From Eutreptiella sp. 'Long Island Sound 2002' (Eukaryota > Euglenozoa > Euglenophyceae > Eutreptiales > Eutreptiaceae): DNA of 64,000 bases. Position numbers and translations under genes: made by a program. The stretch's first letter is position 1. Each line of letters begins with the position of its first letter. Below, piece by piece: positions 9,857 through 19,651 of the stretch. The stretch spans positions 154,770,352 through 154,834,351 of the forward strand of contig OZ038381.1 in NCBI GenBank assembly GCA_964036045.1. The letters run 5' to 3'. Under the pieces are notes generated by a model. The model was not told the origin of the DNA. It searched no databases and saw only the letters and a program-made list of their open reading frames with translations.

Positions 9857-12800
9857 TTACGGCGCTACAGCAGCAACCAAATGGACCAATACGTCCTTGA
9901 CATCCAAAGAAATATTCTTTTTAATCAGGTAGTCGATCCAGACCGTGGTGTACCTCGGCACAAAACTGCTCGGAGGCTCCCACGAATCCCTGGACGCGGC
10001 GAATCCCTTCCAACGGACTTTATATAGCCTCCCCCCAGGCGTCCCCGGGTCCGGCTTGTCCGCCAGGATTCTCTCGGCGGTGAAGTTGTCGTCCTCACCC
10101 TCGTCGTCGGAGTCCACATTGCCGGCAGTGAACTCGAAGGTGACGGGACGTCCGCTGGGGTCTGGTGCTCGAGGACGAAGCTGGGTATGGTCGCGGTCCA
10201 GGATCTTGTTATCCCCCACACGAACCGCATACACGTCCTGCCCGACCTTCCGCACGATTACCCCCGGCACATACCAAGATGCCTGCCGATGCCTGGACAG
10301 GACATCCTTGTGGTGCCGCTCCACCCACACGGTGTCTTGGAGAGCATACTTCTGGACTTTTCCCTGCTTGAAGTACTTGGCCCTCTTGTCATGCTCGTCC
10401 TGAAGTGCCTTACACACCTTGGCCGCCGTGTCGTCCGCCTCAGCCATCATGGCATTCGCATCCCGGGCCAGTTTGCCATGGTTCATCCACGGGAGAGTGC
10501 GTGACACTCGATCCCGTAGGAACAGGATGCGATGGGGCGACAGTCCAGTGGGCCCCGGAAGGTCATGATACGCTTGGAGTACCCTCCACAGCGAATTGTA
10601 CCAATTCCGGCCCGGTTCGTCGATGTGCAGCTGGCGGAACTTCTCGAACATCTGCCGTCCGGCCACCTCAGCCCGGCCATTCGACCGGCTGTGGTACGCC
10701 ACGGTCTTGGCGTGCCGAATTCCCATGTGCTTGCACATCGTCTTGAACCACGTCCCCACGAATTGACTGCCCCGATCGCTGCAGATGACAGCTGGGACAT
10801 CAAAAATCGTCAGCCAATGCCTGATCATGGCATTAGCGACGGTCCTGGCTCGCAGACCCACTCCATGCTTGTCCTTCCTGTCCTTCTTCTTGGACTTCTT
10901 GCCCGGGACTGCCACGATGTACCCGCTGTGCCTGTCCACCGCCAGGATGACACAGTCGTAGGTCTCTCCGTCCACGGTGACCTCAGGCATGGCGAACACA
11001 TCCATGGCCACGGACCGCATAGGGGCCTCCGGTATAGCCGTATACACCGGGTTGCCCGCTGTGGAGTGGTTGGGGCTCTTCGTGGCCCGACACACGGCAC
11101 AGTCGCTGCAGTACCTATCCAGGATGGCGTAGTACCCCGGAGGGAACTTGAAACGCCACTCCAGGTCCTGCTGCATCTTGTCTCGGCCAGGGTGCATGAG
11201 CTGGGCGTTGTGCCAGTGGTCAATGAGCTCCTCCACTCGGTTCTCGGGCACCAGCAGCTTGTCCTTGAGGAACAACTTGTCCCCATCCTCGGTCAAGCCC
11301 TCAGGCCACTCGTCGTCCGACGGGGCGCTCACGGCATTCCAGTACTTGCTCCAGTGCTCGGATGCCGCGTAGTCATCCGAACAATCCTCTGTGAGCACCA
11401 ACCTGACTAGCTCTACAGGGGCCACCATCCATTGCTCGAGGGTTTCCTCTCCAATAGCTTGGACGCGGGCGCCCCGGAACTTGGCCAGGTCCGTACGGTT
11501 TGCCATCACCACAAAGCACTTGACCCCCTCTTGCTCCATGACCTTCTCCATCTCGATGATGCGCTTGGCCTCCTCGGTTTCCTCGGCGTCCCCATGGCTG
11601 GATATGTCCATCCAAGCCTTGCCCGCGGGGTAGGCCCATCGACTGAGGCAATCCGCCACAGTGTTGTCCTTCCCCGGGACGTATACGACGCTGAGGTCGA
11701 ACTTGGCGAACATCTCATGCCATCGGGCCCTCCTTGCCGCCGGCCCCGAGGGGGTGTCGACGTGCTCCTTGTGCCAGCTCTGCAAGGACTGATGGTCCGT
11801 ACAAACCACCACCGGTTGCAATCCGATGTGGCCAGACCACTTCCTGAGCGCACATACAATGGCGTACGTCTCCTTCTCCCTCGCGGTCCAGGTGCGGCGT
11901 TGGCCCTCGGCCAGGATCCGGCTCCAGAACGCCACGGGTACATGTGACCCGTCATCTCGGATCTGCTCGAGGAATGCCCCCACAGCATAGTCCGAGGCGT
12001 CCGTCCGTAGCACGAATCCCTTGTCGGGGTCCACCAGGAATAGCCCCAGTTGCCCCAGGAGTCGCTCCTTCAGGCGGCTGAACGCATCTTCGGCCTCAGG
12101 GGTCCAAGCAAGCTTCGTCTTGCTCCCCTTCCGGCCATCGAACTTGCCCACTTGCAGCATCTTGTGCAGCGGCCCCAACAGTTCTGCATACATCCGGACA
12201 TAGCCCGAATAGTAGTTGCAGAACCCCATGAAGGACCGGAGTTCGCTGATGGTCTGGGGCTTCTCCCAGTGGTGCAGGGACGCCAGCTTCCCAGGCATGG
12301 GACGGCGTTGCCCGTGACCAACCACGTGACCCGCGAACTCCACTTCCTTCACAAAGAGTGAGGCTTTGGTGGGCTTGCACACCATGTTGTGCTTGTCCAA
12401 CTCGCTGAGCACTCGGCGCAGATCCTTCTCATGCGCGTCGATGAGCGCGTCCTCAGTCATGTTCTCCGTGCCGGACCCGATGATGATGTCATCCACGAAG
12501 GGATCGGCACAGTCCCGGACAGGACCGAGTAGGTCCTCCATCATGCGCTGGAAAGCGGCGTTGCCATTCTTGGCGCCCATAGGCACCACTTTCCACTGCA
12601 TGGGCCCCAGCGGCGTCGACATCGCTGTGCAGGGCCTGGAGTCCGGGTGTAGCGGCATCTGGTGGTAACCGTGTTTCAGGTCCAACACCGTGAAAATCCG
12701 CTTTTTCTGTTGCTTTTGGAGGATGGAGTCGATCAGGGGAAGCGAGTACGAGTCGTGCTCGGTCTGCTCGTTCAAACCTCTGTAATCAACCACCAACCTC

Positions 12801-14923
12801 CACTCGCCCTTCTCCTTCTTGGGCACGATGAAGGCTGGGCTGGCCCACTCACTGTCGGAGGGTTCGATCCATCCCCGCTCAATGAACTCGGCCAACAGCT
12901 TCTTCATGGCGTCGGCCCGATCGCCCTGAAGTTGGTACTCCCGATGACGATAGATCTTCGGGTTCGGCTTCAGCTTGATCTTCGCTGTACCAAACCTCCC
13001 ACGATCTGGAGGGTTCTTGTTGGCGACGCCACTGAATAGCCGCGGAAAGCCCTTGATCAGCCTCTCCTTCAGCTCGGCGACCTTCGGGTTCTCCTGGGCC
13101 TCTTGAGCCACTTGCTTCGGTATAGATACAACCGACCGCACTGCGGTATAGGCCTCTTCTGGGTCCGATTCCGACTTCTCCTCGTCCGATATGCCGTCTT
13201 CATCGTCGTGGGGAGCTCTTCCCACCGATAATCTTCGGAAATTTGCGGCATCGGGCTGGTGACTGTCGCTATCGGCACCCATTCTTGGAAAATCCCATGT
13301 TGGTGGGTCCGACCCAACCGGACCATCGTATTGGTCCGCGATGTGATCCATGACCCTCGCCACGAACTCGTCCTTCTCGTACTTGCCGGTGACCAACATC
13401 TTGTCATCCCACCAATGCGGAGATGTGACCATGGCCCGCCTCTTCTTGGCTGCCACACGGTCGTGCATCCCCATCCGCATGTAGTTGACGACGTCGTCGA
13501 TCTCGGCGTGGGACAGGACGTCAATGCCATCAATAGGCTGATCCGTCCCCTCCTTGGGCTCAAACATGACCTTCATGGGCACCGCCTCCACCCTACGGAT
13601 GAATGCTTCATCACCCGTGGGCTGGGCTTGCGCCCCATCCACCAGGAAAGCCTTGGTACCCCACACTTGACCCGGGGAGGGCATTGATACACCCTTGGCG
13701 TCGATGAACAACTCCTCCTCTGGCCCGAATGACATCTCGTTCAGGGTGATGGAGTCCAGCGTCGACTTGAGACCCTCCAGCGGACATGGGGTGGATCCTA
13801 TGCCGGTTATGACCAGGATCCCCTTCGTCCTATCCGCGATGATCTTCTCCACCGTACGTCTGGTATTGTCCAGGGAGCCATGCCAATACATGGGTCCCCA
13901 CTCCTTCGAACCCCAATGCCTATGCCAGGCTGAGTCTCCTCGATGCCAATGCCTCCTACACTTCCGCAAAAGTGGGGCATCCCGGGAAGCAAAGACGTCC
14001 GTCTCGGGCGCTTCGGCTCCCAGCGTCTGGATCATCCTGGCATACACCTGCGGCGCCATTCCATACTCCGTGAGCTGAACTCCACGGTCTCCTCTGGACT
14101 TGGCACCCACAGCTTGCACCGCTTGGACGATCCGATCCTCTTCCTCAGCATTCGACTGGGATGATCCGCATGCATAGTCCGTGGACAGCCATGTGAGGCA
14201 TTCATCATCCTCCCGGACCAGCGTTGCACGATGAGGAAGGGCTCCAATGGTGTTTGCCACCATGAAGTCATACCCCATGATGATATCCCAATCGGTAATG
14301 TCGGCCACATAGAAGTTCCCGGATAGAGTGCTTCTCTTCGCCTGATCAGAGCGGTTCAAGCGCTCATGCTCCCAGAATTCCATACTGATGGTGGCCTCAT
14401 GGGTGCCGCCAACCATAATCTCTCCGTTGGCGACCTTCAGGCGGACCGGTCTCCGGCTGGGCTGCAGGAGTTCCTCCTTGAACAACCCTCTCCGGACCAG
14501 GCTCACCTGGGCTCCCGTATCCACCAGCACATCCACCACCTTCTCCTCTTGTCCGCACCGTACTCGCACTTTCAAGTGCAACTGCCGCTCGTCGCCATGA
14601 GGCGTATGGACGACTCTCACGGCATGCAACTCTAGCACGTCCGGGTGCATCAGGACTTCAAGGGTATGGTCACGGATGGTGTAGATCTTGGGTTGGTCCT
14701 GCCCGTCCACGGGGCTCTCCGTGGTCGCTCCTTCCTTCTTGCCATGTCCCGTACCCACATGTACTTCCCTTGGCAGGGCGCTCCAGGGGTTGGGAGTGGC
14801 AAAACTCAGTGGTTTTGGCTCTTCCGGAGCCTTCTTCGGCACCCGATGTGCCTTTGCATTCTCAGGGATTCCACTGATTTTCGGAGGAGAGACCTCCGAG
14901 GTCCCACTCCCGTGGGGGCTCCT
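9857..14923 (-). CDS. pol: X pol: protease, Dam-like domain, RT, RNase H, integrase, chromodomain
   Basis: An uninterrupted frame follows directly after the gag UAG, with the same length as the Y pol. Motifs in order: protease LVDTGAQVSLV; Dam-like region TDVFAS with WHGS where NPPF would be; RT FVDDIIIG; RNase H LRTDASDYA, ETYAIV, CTDHQ and ADCLSR; integrase zinc finger ending CSDCAVC; triad in MDVF, SDRGSQF and AEVAGR (DD35E); and a C-terminal chromodomain (YKVRWKGF, then SWEP). Chromodomains of such elements bind histone marks and steer integration. The enzyme part looks functional even though gag is broken. Confidence 0.93.
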   Translation of the reverse strand, partial: RSPHGSGTSEVSPPKISGIPENAKAHRVPKKAPEEPKPLSFATPNPWSALPREVHVGTGHGKKEGATTESPVDGQDQPKIYTIRDHTLEVLMHPDVLELHAVRVVHTPHGDERQLHLKVRVRCGQEEKVVDVLVDTGAQVSLVRRGLFKEELLQPSRRPVRLKVANGEIMVGGTHEATISMEFWEHERLNRSDQAKRSTLSGNFYVADITDWDIIMGYDFMVANTIGALPHRATLVREDDECLTWLSTDYACGSSQSNAEEEDRIVQAVQAVGAKSRGDRGVQLTEYGMAPQVYARMIQTLGAEAPETDVFASRDAPLLRKCRRHWHRGDSAWHRHWGSKEWGPMYWHGSLDNTRRTVEKIIADRTKGILVITGIGSTPCPLEGLKSTLDSITLNEMSFGPEEELFIDAKGVSMPSPGQVWGTKAFLVDGAQAQPTGDEAFIRRVEAVPMKVMFEPKEGTDQPIDGIDVLSHAEIDDVVNYMRMGMHDRVAAKKRRAMVTSPHWWDDKMLVTGKYEKDEFVARVMDHIADQYDGPVGSDPPTWDFPRMGADSDSHQPDAANFRRLSVGRAPHDDEDGISDEEKSESDPEEAYTAVRSVVSIPKQVAQEAQENPKVAELKERLIKGFPRLFSGVANKNPPDRGRFGTAKIKLKPNPKIYRHREYQLQGDRADAMKKLLAEFIERGWIEPSDSEWASPAFIVPKKEKGEWRLVVDYRGLNEQTEHDSYSLPLIDSILQKQQKKRIFTVLDLKHGYHQMPLHPDSRPCTAMSTPLGPMQWKVVPMGAKNGNAAFQRMMEDLLGPVRDCADPFVDDIIIGSGTENMTEDALIDAHEKDLRRVLSELDKHNMVCKPTKASLFVKEVEFAGHVVGHGQRRPMPGKLASLHHWEKPQTISELRSFMGFCNYYSGYVRMYAELLGPLHKMLQVGKFDGRKGSKTKLAWTPEAEDAFSRLKERLLGQLGLFLVDPDKGFVLRTDASDYAVGAFLEQIRDDGSHVPVAFWSRILAEGQRRTWTAREKETYAIVCALRKWSGHIGLQPVVVCTDHQSLQSWHKEHVDTPSGPAARRARWHEMFAKFDLSVVYVPGKDNTVADCLSRWAYPAGKAWMDISSHGDAEETEEAKRIIEMEKVMEQEGVKCFVVMANRTDLAKFRGARVQAIGEETLEQWMVAPVELVRLVLTEDCSDDYAASEHWSKYWNAVSAPSDDEWPEGLTEDGDKLFLKDKLLVPENRVEELIDHWHNAQLMHPGRDKMQQDLEWRFKFPPGYYAILDRYCSDCAVCRATKSPNHSTAGNPVYTAIPEAPMRSVAMDVFAMPEVTVDGETYDCVILAVDRHSGYIVAVPGKKSKKKDRKDKHGVGLRARTVANAMIRHWLTIFDVPAVICSDRGSQFVGTWFKTMCKHMGIRHAKTVAYHSRSNGRAEVAGRQMFEKFRQLHIDEPGRNWYNSLWRVLQAYHDLPGPTGLSPHRILFLRDRVSRTLPWMNHGKLARDANAMMAEADDTAAKVCKALQDEHDKRAKYFKQGKVQKYALQDTVWVERHHKDVLSRHRQASWYVPGVIVRKVGQDVYAVRVGDNKILDRDHTQLRPRAPDPSGRPVTFEFTAGNVDSDDEGEDDNFTAERILADKPDPGTPGGRLYKVRWKGFAASRDSWEPPSSFVPRYTTVWIDYLIKKNISLDVKDVLVHLVAAVAP

Positions 14924-14926
14924 CTA
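14924..14926 (-). promoter_or_regulatory. In-frame UAG between X gag and pol (candidate readthrough stop)
   Basis: The UAG sits in the context CAA GUC UAG AGG, identical to Y. Gag and pol are in the same frame with no other stop near it. The stem-loops described for Y are kept here. Confidence 0.6.
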
Positions 14927-17374
14927 GACTTGGCTTCCCGCAGCCCCTTCCGGCTGCGATCCGCCAGGACTTTGTCCACCACGTTGCTGGGCTTTGAGTT
15001 CCTCCAACGTCCTCAACATGTCCTCAGCAACCTCCTCGATCGACCTCACTCGTCGGTCTTGGCCAGGTCCACCACCATAGCCTCTTCTTCCGCCTTTTCC
15101 TTGGCCTTTGCCTTGGCCTTTTCCCCCGTCTCCGCCCTTCGCTTTCCAATCAGAGATCCGCTGCTCCTTGGGCTTCTTCTCGGGGTGGGCGGCGAAGTAG
15201 GCCTTCTTGTCCGCCTCGTACACCTTGCACTGACGGTGGTCGTGTGCATGGTTGTTTCCCTTGCCATAACAGACCCAGCACCCGTCGTGCTGAGACCTGT
15301 ACTCTCGGAACGAGAGCGGTTGGTTCCCGATCCTCCTTGGCTCTCTGCTCTTCTTGGGTCCCAGCTGGCTCCATCTGGACCGATCCTGCCCATGGTTCTT
15401 CACGTTGTGCGCCACAAACGCGAGAGAATGGGCCTCCTCGTGATCCTCCCGGGACCCGGTCCAGTGGTCTTGGCCACTTCCACTACCATCCTCCGCGGAG
15501 TTGGCCGTGTCCTCCTGGATCTCCCGATAATGGCGGTCTTCTCAGTGGCCTCGTTGTCCATGACCATGTCGATCCTGTACGTGGGCCTCGTTCTTCGCAT
15601 TGAGCTTCAACTCCACCGTGATGTACTGCACGATCTCGTCCAGGCTCATGCGGGCGAAGATGACTTGCATCCTCAGCGGCTCCCCGCGCCTCCACTCCAC
15701 GTTGTTGAGGCGCAGCAACCTTTGCCCCATGGAGTCTCCGAATACCTCCACGTACACGGCGTTCTTCAGTCCCAACATCCGGTTGGGCTCGCCCAGGTTC
15801 CTCCTGAAGAACTCCATGATACCCGCATGGGTATCCTCCGCCGCCATAATCCTCACCGCCACCCGCTTCTTGGCGCGCTTCTTCTCCTCGTCCTCCACTT
15901 GCCTCTTCCAGTTGCCGGGGAGGACGTCCTTCAGCAAGTGGCGGATCTCACTGGCCTCGTTCCAGTCTTCCACCAGCTTGAGGCATCTGCGGTACTTCCG
16001 CAGATACCGGTTCCACTCCCGGACCCGCAACTCACCGCGGTCCAGCGGCAGCGGGATGGACCACAAGTCCTCCAGCTTCTGATTCGGAGCGTCCACCCGC
16101 TCCTCATCCTCCAACCACTGGAGGCAGGCCTGCTCCGTCCTGATCAGTCCTTCCCGGATCTGATCCCGCAGCTCCTCCTTCAGGTCCTGCGCCAGCCGGT
16201 GTGGGAATGTCCGGCATACCCACTTGTCCCGCGGCGCTCCCCGCATCTCACCGACGACCTCCTCGGCGAAGTCCTCCCAATCCAGGATGAAGTCATCCAG
16301 GTTGGAGGGATTGCCATCGTAGTAGGGGATTTTGATTCCCCTGAGGTCGTCAATCCTGATGGCGTCTCCGACGTCTCCAGCCACCACTCCACCGAGACGG
16401 ATACCACCTGTGGCCGGGGGGTGTGAGTACACTCCCCGTACATCCCTCTCCTCCATGGAGTGCGGTCCAGTTGGGCCTGAACCCATGGGGTTTGGAACGC
16501 GGGAAGGATTTGCTCCATCGGCCGTCCATATCCCCGTATTGGGGTATTTCGCCCACAGGTTTCCGCCTGGATGACCCCGACCATGTCCGTCGGCGCTTCC
16601 CATGGTTTGCCCCTGCATGGTGTGGTTCTCGATCTTCTCTTCCGCATAAACTACCATATTCGTCGTGATCGGTACATCCTGGGCGGCATGGGACATCTGT
16701 ACCGTCAGGCTCCTCGGGTCCGTGGTTACGTGCCCTTCCCGCATGGACCCAGCCGGTGCCGTGTGTTCCCCGAGCATTGTTCATTCGCTGAACATGGGAA
16801 CAAACGGCAGCGCACCCGGGTCAACACGCGGAGGCGCGTATGGTGCCTCTGCAGGGCCGCCCATGGGTTTCTCCATGGCGCTCCTGAGGGTCTTAACCCG
16901 CTCCACCAGCTCTACCGCGGCCGGCTTTGCCGGGAGCTCCGGACCCGAGGCGAGGGGCTGTAGCTCCTCTAGCCTTTTCAGGCGTCCCGACATGTCCTCC
17001 ACCAGGTGGAAGAGGCTTTCCACCACTCGCTGCTGCTTCTCCAGGGCCAGCTCCAGATTCTCCCGGTACCGGTCCCGTTCCGCTCGCAGCTCCTCCATGT
17101 CTTTCTCCGCGGCCGACTGGTCGTCCAGGATCCCCGCGACGTCCTCCTCCAGACCGTCCTTGGCGTTGTCCAGGCGGTCAAGGCGATGCACGTTGGCGTC
17201 CATCCCCATCTTCGGGTATTTGCCCATGAGGAAGGACACGTGCTCGCAGTGGCATGCAGCGTGCTTTCCGCCCGATTCAGCGCATCCCGCGGTTCCCAGC
17301 ACCTCGGACTCATCGCCCATGGGCGTATCGCCTATGGCGTCCGTCTCTGGTCCCGTGTGCCGGGGCACAGGTGC
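14927..17374 (-). pseudogene. gag: X gag, C-terminal part with two nonsense codons
   Basis: Matches Y gag from the APVPRHT segment onward: coiled coil, capsid-like region, cysteine/histidine knuckle (CWVC, with H and C downstream) and a GKGQGKG-rich basic tail. Two in-frame TGA codons interrupt it, at 16,783-16,781 (serine in Y) and 15,544-15,542 (arginine CGA in Y). The frame is otherwise kept, including a 6-nt in-frame gain near 15,455. The N-terminal part lies at 31,248-30,597, on the other side of Y. Confidence 0.88.
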
Positions 17375-17683
17375 TGAAGCCGGTTCGGACCCCCGTGGCC
17401 ATCTTGGGGTCACTTGGGGTGTGTATCTATGTGCCGGCAAGCCGCCATTGGCTGATATCATACTCTCCCATCCACCTGAACTAACCCGATGTGATAGTGT
17501 GATAGGTTTGGCCATTCCGGCTATGAGCGACCATATTCAGAACCGAGGCACCGCCAGCGGAGATTTATATAGCAGAATATCAGGAATCAACAGGGTTTTA
17601 TTATCATAATGTTTCCGTAATTTTTCAGCCTTTCGTTCTGATAGTCAATGTATCGGCGACTGTCAGTTGGCTCGCGATTTTGC

Positions 17684-17701
17684 GTTAACCGATTGGTTAA
17701 C
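17684..17701. promoter_or_regulatory. Palindrome conserved in all four LTRs of the X/Y family
   Basis: GTTAACC and GGTTAAC flank a 4-nt spacer. The same palindrome occurs in the other Y LTR and in both X LTRs although the surrounding LTR sequence has diverged. It could be a binding site for a dimeric regulator or an RNA hairpin. Function is not known. Confidence 0.45.
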
Positions 17702-18130
17702 TGTTATTTCCAGATATTTTGGCGGAAACGTTTCTGAAGGGTCAGATTTCATCTGTAAAGGGTTCGTTGCTTCCGCAATTTTCTAAATAAGCACTCGAAA
17801 TTTTAATCGGAATTTTTCGTGATGTCGAAATCGGATTTTCGACTTCGACATCGCCGCACTTGATTTGGACTTCTTCGAGTGGTCATACTCCTTCCCCTAT
17901 GCCCGAATCAGGTTTCCCTTATACTTGCCACCCATTTGACTTGGAGATATAAGGGAAACAAAATCGAATCGTGGGATCACTTGGAAGGACCATATCTACG
18001 CGCGAGTGTGAGGAAAGAGAATAAGGAAGGTTGGGTTGCAAGCGCCTTAGTCTCAACTTAATTTAGGAAGCATCAAACGCCTTTGGTGCGCACACATGCC
18101 GGGTGTAGCAAGGGAAAAGGGTCACGAGGG

Positions 18131-18137
18131 TATAAAG
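18131..18137 (+). promoter_or_regulatory. Candidate TATA box in Y 5' LTR
   Basis: TATAAAG followed by a second AT-rich stretch (TATATAAC). A competing TATA-like site (TTTATATAGC) lies near 17,563. Which one is used cannot be told from sequence. Confidence 0.3.
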
Positions 18138-19651
18138 TGATATATAACTCTTGGACCGTGCAACCGAATATTTTAATGCAACTTTCGAGTGTGCCGCATG
18201 AGTGTTGGGGTTGCATAGCAACTTTCCTTGGGTTCCTACGTATTTTTAACGTGAAGTTATGTCAATGGAGGGACATGGCATATCATGGTGGGAGCCACAT
18301 TTTGAGGGTATTTGTTATATGCATGGTATATGTTTGATATGCTCACGTCCATGTTATATATCTTCGTGTGGCCGAAGAGATGGGGAGCCATACGTGACAA
18401 GGGCTTTGCCCATGTCCCAATTGTGGAATTCAAAGCGCTAGACCAAGTCTACCGCGTATGTATTGCTCATGGTATGCTTGACAAAGAGATCCATGGGTGC
18501 ACTCCCATTTTCATGGGGCATGTAGATATTAGTGGCGAAGGTATCTCCGTGCGCTCGATTGGGGATCCAAGTGGGGGAATTGTTCGCAAATGGTTCCAAT
18601 CATTTGTGTATTGAACCATGAGCGGATATCATGGGTGAGCAGATAGATATACTATCATGACAACTTTGTATTTGGTCATATTTTCATGTTTTTGACCTCA
18701 ATTTTTGCTCTTTATTGTGTTTTGTGTACTCACCTGGTCAGCTAACAGCAAGAAGCCTATGGAGAGTCGAACCATGGTATGTTGTTCATATGTTGGCATA
18801 TGCTTTGGAGTTGAACACCACCATATGCCGGATCTTGAACTCCATTTGGCTTGGCGCACGAAGGATTTCAAGAATTGGTCTCAAGATCATGGGCTGACTT
18901 GGGCAGTGCGTGGCGCCCATATCCGAAAGGGTTTCGAGGGTAAAATGGGGATGTACATGGGCATTGGCCTTTGGTCTCTATCCTCCATGAAGAGTAGACT
19001 GCGATTCCATGCATGCTTGGAGCCTTCGGATATGTAGTAACTTCAATTTTGAGCATATTTTTGATATATGGCCAATATGGTATGAATTGGCAGTTTTTTG
19101 ACATGTTATGAGTTCAAACTCATAAGTCATTTCTCCAAGCCCATTCGACTCCAAGTCCAACCAAGGTTATGTCAGGGTAGGGCATGGTCCTGAGTGCCAC
19201 TCTAGGCCATGACACGCCACCTTCCCTATTGGGCTAGGATTTAGAGGCTTGGGATTGAACACATTTTTGGGGTTTGTGTATTGACTTGTGACACATGGCA
19301 CTCAGCCATATCATTTGACCTGATTCAGGGTAATATGTTGGTGAGTCAAGGGAAGGTCTTGAGTCCAGGGAATGATGGGTTTATGGCTGGGAATGTGTAT
19401 GTTTACCTCTTTCCCCAACTTTGCTTTATGTGTGTTCATATGCCAATTTCAGGGCTTTCTTCCTTGGTGCAATTCTTGTACATGCCCGCCACCGTGGGAA
19501 TACCGGTGTGCTGAACGAAAGCCCGCAGCCTGATTTGGATTGTGAATTGGGTTATTGTTGGATTTGTGGGATCTGGTTGCCATTCAGGGTTGAAGGAGGA
19601 TTGTATTTTCTATTTTCTATATTTTTGGTTTTGGACCCTGGATTTTGATAA

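Noticed and set aside
9945-14635. Long plus-strand ORFs opposite X pol (e.g. 10,532-11,410 and 14,645-16,426)
   Set aside because: They mirror the GC-rich antisense strand of X pol and gag; the minus frames contain all conserved retroelement motifs.
18083-19100. Repeated short ORFs inside the LTRs
   Set aside because: They recur because the LTR is present four times; no frame is conserved between X and Y better than the others.
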